A stretch of 64,000 nucleotides of DNA from Roseovarius pacificus (lineage in GTDB: Bacteria > Pseudomonadota > Alphaproteobacteria > Rhodobacterales > Rhodobacteraceae), in assembly GCF_900142665.1 (NCBI RefSeq), contig NZ_FRBR01000001.1, positions 620,001 to 684,000 on the forward strand. The letters are read 5' to 3'. Numbering within the stretch: position 1 is the stretch's first letter; every line of letters begins with the position of its first letter. The notes beneath the pieces are model-generated. The model was not told the DNA's origin, did no database searches, and saw only the letters and a program-made list of their open reading frames with translations. Below are positions 55,386 to 64,000 of the stretch, piece by piece. The position numbers and the translations under genes are program-made.

Positions 55386-56918
55386 TTACAACGGGATATT
55401 GTCGTGCTTTTTCCACGGGTTGCTCAGCTTCTTGTTGCGCAGCGCGGCAAAGGCGCGGCTGACGCGCTTGCGGGTGCTGCGCGGCTGGATCACCTCGTCG
55501 ATAAAGCCACGTTCGGCCGCCACGAAGGGATTGGTGAAGCGGTCTTCGTAATCCTTTGTATGCGCGGCGATCTTGTCGGCATCGCCCAAATCGGCGCGAT
55601 GAATGATCTCGGTCGCGCCCTTGGCGCCCATCACCGCGATTTCCGCCGTCGGCCAGGCATAGTTGAAATCGCCGCGCAGGTGCTTGGAGGACATCACGTC
55701 ATAGGCCCCGCCATAAGCCTTGCGGGTGATCACCGTGACCTTGGGCACCGTCGCCTCGCCATAGGCGAACAACAGCTTGGCGCCATGCTTGATCACCCCA
55801 CCGTATTCCTGACTGGTCCCCGGCAGGAACCCCGGCACATCCACCAGCGTCAGGATCGGAATCTCGAAGCAGTCGCAGAACCGCACGAAGCGCGCCGCCT
55901 TGCGGCTCGAATCGATATCCAGACACCCGGCCAGAACCATCGGCTGATTGGCCACCACGCCCACGGTCTGCCCTTCCAGACGGATGAAGCCGGTGATGAT
56001 GTTCTTGGCGTAATCTTCCTGAATCTCATAGAAATCGCCCTCGTCGGCGACCTTCTCGATCAGTTCCTTCATGTCGTAGGGCGTGTTCGGGTTGGCCGGG
56101 ATCAGGGTATCCAGGCTTTCCTCCACACGGCCCGGCTCGTCGAAGAACGGGCGCACCGGCGGCTTTTCCCGATTGTTCAGCGGCAGGAAATCGACCAGCC
56201 GGCGCACCTCGGCCAGCGCCTCGACATCGTTCTCGAACGCCCCGTCCGCGACCGAACTCTTGCGCGTATGGGTCACCGCGCCGCCCAGTTCCTCGGCGGT
56301 CACCTGTTCGTTGGTCACGGTTTTCACCACATCGGGGCCGGTCACGAACATGTACGAGCTGTCCTTGACCATGAAAATGAAGTCCGTCATCGCCGGGCTG
56401 TATACCGCACCGCCCGCGCAAGGGCCCATGATCACGCTGATCTGCGGGATCACGCCCGAGGCTTCGATATTGCGCTGGAACACCTCGGCATACCCCGCAA
56501 GGCTGTCCACGCCTTCCTGAATGCGCGCCCCGCCCGAATCGTTCAGCCCGATCACCGGCGCACCGTTCTGCATCGCCATATCCATGATCTTGCAGATCTT
56601 CTCGGCATGGGTTTCCGACAACGACCCGCCGAACACCGTGAAATCCTGGCTGAAGACATAAACCATCCGGCCATTGATCGTGCCCCAGCCGGTCACGACA
56701 CCATCGCCATAGGGGCGCTCTTTCTCCATGCCGAAATCGGTGCAGCGATGCGCCTTGAACATGTCGAACTCTTCAAAGCTGTCCTCGTCGAGCAACAGTT
56801 CGATCCGCTCGCGGGCGGTCAGCTTGCCCTTGGCATGCTGCGCGTCGATCCGTCTCTGCCCGCCGCCCAGCCGGGCCTCGTCGCGGCGATCCTCGAGTTC
56901 CTGAAGGATATCTTTCAT
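55386..56918 (-). CDS. pccB: Propionyl-CoA carboxylase beta subunit
   Basis: 510-residue carboxyltransferase subunit. It starts [20 protein letters not shown]; an upstream extension to 57113 would cross the promoter. Carboxyltransferase signatures are [57 protein letters not shown], and [19 protein letters not shown]. With PccA it makes methylmalonyl-CoA. TTTGC-type boxes upstream suggest control by a PccR-like acyl-CoA-sensing regulator. Confidence 0.96.
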   Translation of the reverse strand: MKDILQELEDRRDEARLGGGQRRIDAQHAKGKLTARERIELLLDEDSFEEFDMFKAHRCTDFGMEKERPYGDGVVTGWGTINGRMVYVFSQDFTVFGGSLSETHAEKICKIMDMAMQNGAPVIGLNDSGGARIQEGVDSLAGYAEVFQRNIEASGVIPQISVIMGPCAGGAVYSPAMTDFIFMVKDSSYMFVTGPDVVKTVTNEQVTAEELGGAVTHTRKSSVADGAFENDVEALAEVRRLVDFLPLNNREKPPVRPFFDEPGRVEESLDTLIPANPNTPYDMKELIEKVADEGDFYEIQEDYAKNIITGFIRLEGQTVGVVANQPMVLAGCLDIDSSRKAARFVRFCDCFEIPILTLVDVPGFLPGTSQEYGGVIKHGAKLLFAYGEATVPKVTVITRKAYGGAYDVMSSKHLRGDFNYAWPTAEIAVMGAKGATEIIHRADLGDADKIAAHTKDYEDRFTNPFVAAERGFIDEVIQPRSTRKRVSRAFAALRNKKLSNPWKKHDNIPL

Positions 56919-56982
56919 GTCGGTCCCCTTGCGATTTTGCGCGACCATAGGCAATGCAGGCGCTGTCACAAAGAAGAATCCG

Positions 56983-57035
56983 GCAAATTTGCAAAACCTC
57001 GCAAATTTCATCCTGCTAATCTGAAAATCTGCAAA
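56983..57035 (-). promoter_or_regulatory. Candidate PccR/ScfR operator of pccB
   Basis: GCAAA on the plus strand (TTTGC on the sense strand) occurs at 56983, 56991, 57001 and 57031. The core reads TTTGCAAA with a second TTTGC box 10 bp away, close to the TTTGCAAA-N4-TTTGCAAA pattern I recall for PccR at pccB of Rhodobacter sphaeroides. The boxes lie 65-115 bp before the pccB start. The pccR gene itself is not seen next to pccB here. Confidence 0.55.
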
Positions 57036-57141
57036 CTCCACAACGGATTCCCCAACCGTCACCTCATGCCATCCAATCTGTGCATTTCGCCACAGTTCCT
57101 TGTGCATGGACAAAACCGCGAGGCAGGCCTAACCCTGTTCC

Positions 57142-58359
57142 ATGACCGACATGCACCCCTCCCGATTTCTGGATCGCGCCTCGCCGCCGCATATCGCCAC
57201 GCTGATCCTGCTGGCGGGGATATCGGCACTGGCCATGAACATCTTTCTGCCCTCCCTGCCGGGCATGGCGGCCTATTTCGACACGGAATACCGGGTGCTG
57301 CAACTGTCGGTCGCCCTGTACCTGGGGGTGAATGCGGCGCTTCAGATCGTCATGGGGCCGATCTCCGACCGCTTCGGCCGCCGCCCCCTGATCCTCGGCG
57401 GGCTGGCGATTTTCCTGATCGCCACCCTGGGCTGCATATTCGCCACCAGCACCCTGATGTTCCTGACCTTCCGGATGTTTCAGGCCACGGTCGTGGTAGC
57501 CATGGTGCTCAGCCGCGCCGTGGTGCGCGACATGGTCCCCGAAGATCAGGCCGCCAGCATGATCGGCTATGTCACGATGGGCATGGCCGTGGTTCCGATG
57601 ATCGGCCCGACCATCGGCGGCGCGCTGGATCAGATGTTCGGCTGGCAGGCCAGTTTCTGGGCGCTGTTCCTCCTCGGCGCGATGGTCACATGGCTGGCGT
57701 GGCGCGACCTCGGCGAAACCGCACCGCAGTCTGGCCAGACCCTGCGCCAGCAGATCGCGGACTACCCCGAGCTTCTGTCCTCACCGCGCTTCTGGGGCTA
57801 CGCGATGGCCACGGCGCTCTCCTCTGGCGCGTTCTTTGCCTATCTGGGCGGCGCGCCCTTCGTGGGCGACCGGGTCTTCGGGCTCGATCCGGCGGTTCTG
57901 GGGCTCTATTTCGGAGCGCCCGCCGTCGGCTACATGGTGGGCAGTTTCATTTCGGGGCGCTTCTCGATGCGGCTCGGCGTCAATCGCATGGTCCTTTGGG
58001 GATCGCTGATCAACACCATCGGAATCGCCGTTAATCTCGGCCTGTTCTATGCCGGGTTCGGCACTCCCCTCACCTTCTTCGGACTGATGACGCTGATGGG
58101 GCTCGGCAACGGCATGGTCATTCCCAACGCCACCGCCGGGGCGCTGTCGGTGCGCCCGCATCTGGCCGGCACCGCCAGCGGCTTGTCCGGCGCGCTGATG
58201 ATCGGCGGCGGCGCGGCGCTGTCAGCCCTGGCCGGGCTGCTCCTCACCCCCGGCTCCGGGGCCTACCCGCTTCTGTGGATCATGCTGACCACGGCCTTGG
58301 CCGGGATCGCCGCCATCGCGCTGGTCATATGGCGCGAACGCCACCTGACCCTGCCCTAG
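57142..58359 (+). CDS. MFS transporter, Bcr/CflA drug-efflux type
   Basis: 405-residue transporter with about 12 membrane helices. The family motif DRFGRRPLILGGL (between helices 2 and 3), the D-x-x-x-x-x-x-x-G-P-x-L/I-G segment near helix 5 (VVPMIGPTIGGALDQMFGWQ) and the sequence opening match Bcr/CflA-type multidrug or sulfonamide/bicyclomycin exporters. It is divergent from pccB and shares its promoter region. Substrate unknown. An alternative ATG lies nine bases downstream. Confidence 0.9.
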   Translation: MTDMHPSRFLDRASPPHIATLILLAGISALAMNIFLPSLPGMAAYFDTEYRVLQLSVALYLGVNAALQIVMGPISDRFGRRPLILGGLAIFLIATLGCIFATSTLMFLTFRMFQATVVVAMVLSRAVVRDMVPEDQAASMIGYVTMGMAVVPMIGPTIGGALDQMFGWQASFWALFLLGAMVTWLAWRDLGETAPQSGQTLRQQIADYPELLSSPRFWGYAMATALSSGAFFAYLGGAPFVGDRVFGLDPAVLGLYFGAPAVGYMVGSFISGRFSMRLGVNRMVLWGSLINTIGIAVNLGLFYAGFGTPLTFFGLMTLMGLGNGMVIPNATAGALSVRPHLAGTASGLSGALMIGGGAALSALAGLLLTPGSGAYPLLWIMLTTALAGIAAIALVIWRERHLTLP

Positions 58360-58377
58360 GACCGGGGGCCACCCCGC

Positions 58378-58974
58378 CTACCCCGTCAGCAGCCGCAGGG
58401 CAATCGCCCACATGGTCGCCCCCACCACGGCATCCAGCACCCGCCAGCTGCCAGGGCGGCGAAACAGCGGCGCCAGCCCCCGCGCGCCATATCCAAGCCC
58501 AAAGAAGAATACGAAACTCGCCAGAACCGCCCCGGCGGCAAAGCCGGGTTTATCGTCGTATTGCGCACTGACCGAGCCCAGCAGAACCACCGTATCCAGA
58601 TAGACATGCGGATTGAGCCATGTCAGCGCCAGACAGGTCAGCAGCGCCCGGCGCAGGCTCGCCGCCCCCTCGCCCGCCTCCAGACTCTCGCCACCGCGCC
58701 ACGCGGCGATGAAATTGCGCGCACCATACCAGATCAGGAACGCCGCCCCGCCATAGCGCATCACCCCCTCCAGCCCCGGCACCGCACGGGCCAGCGCACC
58801 AAAGCCCAGCACCCCCGCCGTCACCAGCACCGCGTCCGACAGCGCACAGACCAGCACCACGGGCAGCACATGCGCGCGCCGCAGCCCCTGCCGCAACACA
58901 AAGGCATTCTGCGCCCCGATCGCCAGGATAAGAGAAAACCCAAGGGCGAATCCTGCGCCCATCGCCTGCGTCAT
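58378..58974 (-). CDS. argO: LysE/ArgO family amino-acid exporter
   Basis: 198-residue inner-membrane exporter with six predicted helices. The start chosen has GGAGG at the right distance. LILAIGAQNAFVLRQGLRR at about 15-33 is the conserved first-helix signature of LysE/ArgO proteins exporting basic amino acids, and TWLNPHVYLDTVVLLGSVS is typical of the family. It is divergent from an ArgP-type regulator, the classical gene pair for arginine or lysine export. Confidence 0.9.
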   Translation of the reverse strand: MTQAMGAGFALGFSLILAIGAQNAFVLRQGLRRAHVLPVVLVCALSDAVLVTAGVLGFGALARAVPGLEGVMRYGGAAFLIWYGARNFIAAWRGGESLEAGEGAASLRRALLTCLALTWLNPHVYLDTVVLLGSVSAQYDDKPGFAAGAVLASFVFFFGLGYGARGLAPLFRRPGSWRVLDAVVGATMWAIALRLLTG

Positions 58975-59063
58975 ACCTGCCTCCACAATCCGACAGGGGC
59001 TTGCCTACCGATCCGCAGAACATTACTCAAATTAAAGTTCATTGCCCGTAATCAGGATTTCTA

Positions 59064-59954
59064 ATGCAGCTCGACCCCGCCCAGCTTGCCGCCCTCTCGG
59101 CCATCCTTCGCACGGGCGGCTTTGCCGCCGCGGCGCAGGATCTGGGCATCACCCAATCCGCCATCTCGCAACGCCTCAAGACGCTCGAGGACCGCGTCGG
59201 CGCGCAGCTCGTGACGCGCGGCCAGCCCTGCACCGGCACCGAAACCGGGCGCCGCCTTGCGGCCCATGCCGAACAGGTCGGCCTGCTCGAAGCCCGGCTT
59301 GCCCGCGACATCGGCGCGCTCGCCCCCGCTCCCGACACGCGCCTGCGCATCGCCGTCAACGCCGACAGCCTTGCCACATGGGTGCTCGAAGCTCTCGCCA
59401 TGGTGCCCGGCCACACCTTCAGCCTCGTGATCGACGATCAGGACGTGTCCGCCGAATGGCTCCGCCGGGGCGAGGTCCTGGGCGCGGTCACCGCCAGTTC
59501 CACGCCGGTCGCCGGATGCGATGCAATGCCGCTCGGCATCCTGCGCTACATCCCCACCGCCAGCCCCGCCTACATGACCCGGCATTTCCCCGACGGTCTG
59601 ACGCCCGAGACCATCGCCCGCGCCCCGATGCTGCGCTTCAATGCCAAGGACCGGCTGCAACACCGCTGGATCGCGCGCTACATGGGGGTACAGGCCAGCC
59701 CGCCCTTTCACGATATCGCCTCCTCGCAGGCCTTCGTGCGCGCCGCCTGCCTCGGGCTCGGCTGGGGCCTCAACCCCGACCATCTGGTGCAGGCCGAACT
59801 GTCGCGCGGCACGCTCGTACCGCTCCTGCCCGACAGCCCGATGGACACGCCGCTCTACTGGCAATCCTCGCGCCTGCTCGGCCCCGCCCTCGCCCCCCTC
59901 ACCCGCGCCATCCGCCACGCCGCCCGGACCTGCCTGCACCCGATGGAGGGATAG
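59064..59954 (+). CDS. argP: LysR-type regulator ArgP
   Basis: 296-residue LysR-type regulator. The N-terminal helix-turn-helix (DPAQLAALSAILRTGGFAAAAQDLGITQSAISQRLKTLEDRVGAQLV) is followed by a ligand-binding domain. The sequence matches ArgP (IciA), which senses arginine/lysine and activates argO. The divergent intergenic region (58975-59063) is AT-rich and holds AATTAAAGTTCATTG, a likely operator/promoter. No Shine-Dalgarno sequence is clear upstream of the ATG. Confidence 0.9.
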   Translation: MQLDPAQLAALSAILRTGGFAAAAQDLGITQSAISQRLKTLEDRVGAQLVTRGQPCTGTETGRRLAAHAEQVGLLEARLARDIGALAPAPDTRLRIAVNADSLATWVLEALAMVPGHTFSLVIDDQDVSAEWLRRGEVLGAVTASSTPVAGCDAMPLGILRYIPTASPAYMTRHFPDGLTPETIARAPMLRFNAKDRLQHRWIARYMGVQASPPFHDIASSQAFVRAACLGLGWGLNPDHLVQAELSRGTLVPLLPDSPMDTPLYWQSSRLLGPALAPLTRAIRHAARTCLHPMEG

Positions 59955-60006
59955 CCGGACACCCCGACTTGCCTCCAAGATGGACACAAGGTCTGGCACA
60001 GCACCG

Positions 60007-60053
60007 GATTTTCGTACAAAACCCACGTCCCTTTCGTACGTTTCGTACAAATT
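60007..60053. repeat. Dispersed GTAC-rich repeat, copy 2
   Basis: GGATTTTCGTACAAAACCC followed by CTTTCGTACG and TTTCGTACAA, three GTAC units. The first 20 bases are nearly identical to copy 1 at 35516. It lies between the ends of the convergent argP and yebC genes, about 50 bp after argP. Confidence 0.6.
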
Positions 60054-60073
60054 CTTATTCCCTCCAACAAAAC

Positions 60074-60099
60074 AAAAAACGGCGCCCGTCAGGACGCCG
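60074..60099 (-). terminator. Rho-independent terminator of yebC
   Basis: On the minus strand CGGCGTCC, loop TGAC and GGGCGCCG (one G-T pair) are followed by six T. It begins 25 bp beyond the yebC stop codon. Confidence 0.82.
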
Positions 60100-60123
60100 C
60101 TTTCAAACCATATGACGGCCGCG

Positions 60124-60873
60124 TTACTCCGCCGCCAACTGGTCCATCACCTCGTCGGAGGCTTCGAAATTGGCAGTGACGCGCTGCACGTCGTCGTCAT
60201 CCTCCAGCGCGTCGATCAGCTTCATCAGCTTCTGCATGCCGTCCAGATCCATCTCGGTCGTGGTGGTCGGCTTCCACACCAGCTTGGTCGACTCGCTTTC
60301 GCCCAACTCGTTCTCAAGCGCGCCGGACACGTCGTTCAGGTCGGTATCGGCGCACCAGATAATATGGCCGTCCTCGCTGCTTTCCACGTCCTCGGCCCCC
60401 GCCTCGATCGCCGCCATCATCACCGTGTCGGCATCGCCCACCCCGGCGGGATACGTCACCTCGCCCTTGCGCTCGAACATGAAGCCCACGCTGCCGGTCT
60501 CGCCCAGGTTGCCACCGTTCTTGGTAAAGGTCGACCGCACGTTGCTGGCGGTGCGGTTGCGGTTGTCGGTCATCGCCTCGACGATCACCGCCACCCCGTT
60601 CGGGCCATAGCCCTCATAGCGGATTTCCTCGTAATCCTCGCCATCGCCCGCCGAGGATTTCTTGATCGCGCGGTCGATCACGTCCTTGGGCACCGAATTG
60701 GACTTGGCCTCTTTCACCGCCAGACGCAGGCGCGGGTTTTTCTCGGGATCGGGGTCGCCCATCTTGGCGGCAATGGTTATCTCTTTGGAAAGCTTTGAGA
60801 AAAGCTTCGACCGCGCAGCGTCCTGACGCCCTTTGCGGTGCTGAATATTTGCCCATTTGGAATGGCCGGCCAT
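60124..60873 (-). CDS. yebC: YebC/PmpR family regulatory protein
   Basis: 249-residue protein of the YebC/TACO1 family. It starts [32 protein letters not shown], the family hallmark, and contains [23 protein letters not shown] in the middle domain. Family members act as transcriptional regulators or as translation factors relieving ribosome stalling, particularly at proline stretches. It is transcribed alone, with a clear terminator. Confidence 0.94.
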   Translation of the reverse strand: MAGHSKWANIQHRKGRQDAARSKLFSKLSKEITIAAKMGDPDPEKNPRLRLAVKEAKSNSVPKDVIDRAIKKSSAGDGEDYEEIRYEGYGPNGVAVIVEAMTDNRNRTASNVRSTFTKNGGNLGETGSVGFMFERKGEVTYPAGVGDADTVMMAAIEAGAEDVESSEDGHIIWCADTDLNDVSGALENELGESESTKLVWKPTTTTEMDLDGMQKLMKLIDALEDDDDVQRVTANFEASDEVMDQLAAE

Positions 60874-60997
60874 ACGTGTCTCCGATTGGAATGTCCCTGA
60901 TTTCGGCCTGATATAAGGCAGGCCGAGCCCCTATCGCAACCCGCTTGCGCCGCGCCGCCCAATCGGGTTGGCTGAACGAACGAAACCGGAGAGCGCC

Positions 60998-62779
60998 ATG
61001 AATGTCGATCAGATCGTCCTGTTTTCCCTGTTCGGAGCCTTGTTCACCCTGCTGATCTGGGGCCGGTACCGCTATGACCTCGTGGCGTTTGCCACACTGC
61101 TCTGCGCCGTGGTTCTGGGCGTGGTGCCCGCCGAAACGGCCTTTACCGGATTTGGCCACCCGGCAACGATCATCGTGGCGCTGGTGCTGGTCGTATCGAC
61201 GGGTCTGGTCAATGCCGGCGCGGTTCAGATAATCACCCGCACGGTCGTGGACGGCGGCCGCAGCCTGCGCTCCCATATCGCCCTCCTGGGCGGGATCGGG
61301 GCCGTCCTGTCGGGATTCATCAACAACGTGGCGGCCCTCGCCCTGCTCATGCCGGTCGACATACAGGCCGCCCGCAAGTCCAGTCGCGCCCCCGGCCTTT
61401 CGCTGATGCCGCTCAGCTTCGCGACGATTCTGGGCGGCATGGTCACCCTGATCGGTACGCCGCCCAACATCATCATCGCCTCGATCCGCCAGGCCGAACT
61501 GGGCCGCCCTTTCGAGATGTTCGATTTCGCCCCGGTCGGGGTGGTGACGGCACTGGCCGGCATGGCCTTTGTCACGCTGGTCGGATGGCGGCTGATCCCC
61601 GAACGCGCCGCCACCCGCGACCCCGCCGGAGCCCTGCACGAAACCTCGGCTTACCTCGCCGAACTCTCGGTGCCCGATAACAACGGCCTCGTCGGCAAAC
61701 GCCTGTCCGAACTCGATGAAACCGCCACGAAAAGCGACGTGTCGATCCTCGGCCTGATCCGTGACGGCACGCGCCGCTACGGCAGTTCGCGCGGGACCGT
61801 GCTCAAGGCCGACGACATCCTCGTGCTCGAAGCGCAGCCCGACGCGCTCGACGATTTCCGCGCCGCGCTCGGGCTGGCCTATACCGATGCCGACCGGCGC
61901 GAGCTGATCGAGGGCGAAACCGACGGGCTGACCCTGATCGAGGCCGTCGTGCCCCGCGATGCGCGCATCGCGGGCACCTCGGCGCAGGCCGTGGGCCTGC
62001 ACTGGCGGCAGCGCTCGGTCATCGTCGGGATATCGCGTCAGGGCCGCCGCATCACGCAGAACCTGCGCCGCGCCCGGATCACCCCCGGCGACATCCTGCT
62101 GCTGCTGACCCCGGCCGATGCCGGGCCGCAGGTGATCAACTGGCTCGGCTGTCTGCCCCTGGCCCAACGGGGCCTGTCGATCACCCGGCAAAACAAGAGC
62201 TGGCTGGCCATCGCGCTGTTCGCCGCCGCCGTGGCCGCCGCCACCGCCGGGCTGATCCCGCTCTCCATCGGGCTGGGGGGCGTGGTGGTGGGCTACGTCC
62301 TCAGCGGGATCGTGCCGCTGCGCGATCTCTACGATCAGATCGAATGGCCCGTGGTGGTCCTGCTCGGCTCGCTCATCCCCCTGGGCGAGGCGCTCAGCGA
62401 CAGCGGCGGAACCGAGCTTCTGGCCTCGCAACTGGTCGGGCTGACCGGCGACCTGCCGACATGGGCCATCCTTGCGGTGCTCATGGCCGTGACGATGACC
62501 CTCTCGGACGTGCTCAACAATACCGCCACGGCGATTGTCGCGGCCCCCGTGGGGATCGAGATCGCCAACCGGCTGGATGCCGCGCCCAATGCCTTCCTGA
62601 TGGCGGTCGCCGTCGGGGCGTCCTCGGCCTTCCTCACCCCCATCGGGCACAAGAACAACACGCTGATTCTCGGGCCCGGCGGCTATCGCTTCGGCGATTA
62701 CTGGCGCATGGGCCTGCCGCTCGAACTGATCGTCATCGCCGTGTCGGTGCCGATGATCCTGCTGGTCTGGCCGCTCTGA
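60998..62779 (+). CDS. SLC13/DASS-type transporter with two RCK_C (TrkA-C) domains
   Basis: 593-residue transporter. The N-terminal membrane half has helices and the VTLIGTPPNIIIASIRQAELG hairpin motif, a cytoplasmic insert with two TrkA-C-like domains follows (about 205-400, PDNNGLVGKRLSEL, ILVLEAQPDALDDFRAALG), and a second membrane half contains LSDVLNNTATAIVAAPVG and TPIGHKNNTLILGPGGYRFGDY. The family moves dicarboxylates, sulfate or other anions with sodium; no substrate can be named. The chosen ATG has GGAGAG. The next gene is a convergent homologue. Confidence 0.88.
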   Translation: MNVDQIVLFSLFGALFTLLIWGRYRYDLVAFATLLCAVVLGVVPAETAFTGFGHPATIIVALVLVVSTGLVNAGAVQIITRTVVDGGRSLRSHIALLGGIGAVLSGFINNVAALALLMPVDIQAARKSSRAPGLSLMPLSFATILGGMVTLIGTPPNIIIASIRQAELGRPFEMFDFAPVGVVTALAGMAFVTLVGWRLIPERAATRDPAGALHETSAYLAELSVPDNNGLVGKRLSELDETATKSDVSILGLIRDGTRRYGSSRGTVLKADDILVLEAQPDALDDFRAALGLAYTDADRRELIEGETDGLTLIEAVVPRDARIAGTSAQAVGLHWRQRSVIVGISRQGRRITQNLRRARITPGDILLLLTPADAGPQVINWLGCLPLAQRGLSITRQNKSWLAIALFAAAVAAATAGLIPLSIGLGGVVVGYVLSGIVPLRDLYDQIEWPVVVLLGSLIPLGEALSDSGGTELLASQLVGLTGDLPTWAILAVLMAVTMTLSDVLNNTATAIVAAPVGIEIANRLDAAPNAFLMAVAVGASSAFLTPIGHKNNTLILGPGGYRFGDYWRMGLPLELIVIAVSVPMILLVWPL

Positions 62780-62786
62780 GCACCGC

Positions 62787-64000
62787 TCACAACGGCCAGA
62801 TCAGCGGAATAAGCGCGCTGGCCAGCAGCCCCACGCTCAGGTTCAGCGGAATACCGACCTTCATGAAATCGGTGAACTTGTACCCGCCGGGGCCATAAAC
62901 CAGCGTATTCGTCTGGTATCCGATGGGGGTCGCGAAACTGGCCGAGGCCGCGACCATCACCGCCACCACCAGCGGGCGCGCGTCGATCCCCATGACATCG
63001 GCCAGCCCGATCGCGATCGGCGTGATCACCACCGCCACCGCATTGTTGCTGACAAGCTCGGTCAGAACCGAGGTCAGCAGATACACCGCCCAGACGATCA
63101 ACACCGGTGGCAGGGCCGACAGAACCGGCGCCAGCGCCTCGACGATCAGGCGCACCGCGCCCGACGCCTCCAGGGCCGCGCCGATCGCCAGCATGGCGAA
63201 AATCAGTGCCAGCAACCGCCCGTCGATAAAGGAAAACGCCTCGTCCGCGTCGATGCAGCGCGTCACCAGCACCACCGCCACCGCGACAACGGCCAGCGCC
63301 AGAATGGGCGCCACGCCAAGCCCCGCAAGCGCGACGATCCCGGCCAGCGCGGCCACCGCCAGCGGCGCATGCCCCCGCCGGAACGCCCGCGCCGAAGGTT
63401 TCGAGACATCCACCAGGTCCATCTCGCGCGACAGGCGCTGGATGTCCTCGGGTGCGCCTTCCAGCAGCAGGGTATCGCCCACCCGCACCACCAGATCGTC
63501 CAGTTGCCGCCCGATATTCTGGTTCCGCCGGTGCACCGCCAGCGGATACACCCCGAACCGCCGCCGCAACCGCATCGCCCCCAGGGTGCGCCCCACCATG
63601 CGGCATCCCGGCGTGATCAGCACCTCGACCGTGGTGGTTTCCACCGCCGACACCTGATCGACCCGCTTCAGGCTCTTGTTGCGCTGAAGACTCAGAAGTT
63701 CGGTCATCTGCGTGCGCAGCACCACCCGGTCGCCCACCTGCAACTGCACGCCCTTCAGGTTGCGCCGCAGCGACAGATCGCCCCGGATCACGTCGATCAG
63801 GCGTACGCCCTCGCGCTTGAACAGCTGCACCCCCGTCACCTCGCGCCCGATCAGGTTGGAATCCGGCGGGATGACCGCCTCGGTAAAGAACTTCATGCGC
63901 GAACGGTCCGACAGCATATCGGCCATCGACGCCCGGTCCGGCAACAGGTGCGGCCCGACGAAGCGCAGATAGAGCGCGCCCCAGACCACCAGCACGACGG
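62787..64000 (-). CDS. SLC13/DASS-type transporter with RCK_C domains, partial
   Basis: C-terminal 404 residues of a homologous transporter; the N-terminus lies beyond the right edge. The visible part has RCK_C-like domains (LIGREVTGVQLFKREGVRLIDVI, RMVGRTLGAMRLRRRFGVYPLAV) and a membrane half with LTELVSNNAVAVVITPIAIG and ATPIGYQTNTLVYGPGGYKF. It ends IPLIWPL, like its neighbour, from which it is separated by seven bases in convergent orientation. The two proteins are paralogous but far from identical. Confidence 0.88.
   Translation of the reverse strand, partial: VVLVVWGALYLRFVGPHLLPDRASMADMLSDRSRMKFFTEAVIPPDSNLIGREVTGVQLFKREGVRLIDVIRGDLSLRRNLKGVQLQVGDRVVLRTQMTELLSLQRNKSLKRVDQVSAVETTTVEVLITPGCRMVGRTLGAMRLRRRFGVYPLAVHRRNQNIGRQLDDLVVRVGDTLLLEGAPEDIQRLSREMDLVDVSKPSARAFRRGHAPLAVAALAGIVALAGLGVAPILALAVVAVAVVLVTRCIDADEAFSFIDGRLLALIFAMLAIGAALEASGAVRLIVEALAPVLSALPPVLIVWAVYLLTSVLTELVSNNAVAVVITPIAIGLADVMGIDARPLVVAVMVAASASFATPIGYQTNTLVYGPGGYKFTDFMKVGIPLNLSVGLLASALIPLIWPL

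Overview
The window is a high-GC alphaproteobacterial chromosome segment. Gene content and small lineage-typical proteins point to the Rhodobacteraceae (Roseobacter group), probably a marine heterotroph. Supporting signs are a meso-diaminopimelate-type division and cell-wall cluster, a CenR-like regulator next to xthA and ribA, hdaA-ppk-ppx, proS-lolCD, an AcuI-type acrylyl-CoA reductase, a TeaABCD/UehABC-like TRAP transporter, and propionyl-CoA carboxylase genes interleaved with tiny lipoproteins. No rRNA, tRNA, CRISPR array, integrase, transposase or prophage was seen, so this is mostly core chromosome.

Layout. 1-7.5 kb (minus strand): mraZ-rsmH-ftsL-ftsI-murE-murF-mraY, tightly overlapped and cut at the left edge after 304 codons of mraY. 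A 650-bp leader upstream of mraZ carries helically phased GGGA arrays that resemble MraZ operators. 8.1-15 kb: acetyltransferase, universal stress protein, acuI, then DinB/DUF1326/DUF2182 genes divergent from a FadR-type regulator across one operator, followed by Trm112-like, LON-domain and thioredoxin/TPR genes. 15.3-21 kb: xthA, a candidate FNR-driven small RNA, cenR, ribA, a small gene broken by a frameshift in a G7 run, and uvrB. 21-26 kb: rhodanese, an FNR-type stress-protein promoter, DUF5665 and ABM genes, a secreted barrel-like protein and a 764-residue beta-helix protein.

26-36 kb: TRAP transporter with its own stress protein and a MocR-type regulator, two small c-type cytochromes, an Ldh2-family dehydrogenase, lolD-lolC and DUF2937. 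36-47 kb: proS; a plus-strand AI-2E-type exporter-hdaA-ppk-ppx block; then minus-strand nuclease-like, J-domain, acetyltransferase, VOC and MAPEG genes. 47-57 kb: the methylmalonyl-CoA branch (mutase, pccA, pccB) with interspersed small secreted proteins. 57-64 kb: Bcr/CflA transporter, the argO/argP divergent pair, yebC, and two convergent SLC13 transporters carrying RCK_C domains, the second cut by the right edge.

Functional links. AcuI makes propionyl-CoA, PccAB carboxylates it, and the mutase converts methylmalonyl-CoA to succinyl-CoA; the epimerase is not in the window. TTTGC boxes upstream of pccB resemble the binding pattern of PccR, whose gene is not seen here. Two promoters share the same geometry: an FNR-type box centred exactly 41.5 bp before the inferred start, with a -10 hexamer in register. 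One serves a stress protein and the other a predicted 77-nt anti-Shine-Dalgarno RNA, which I consider the most interesting candidate in the window.
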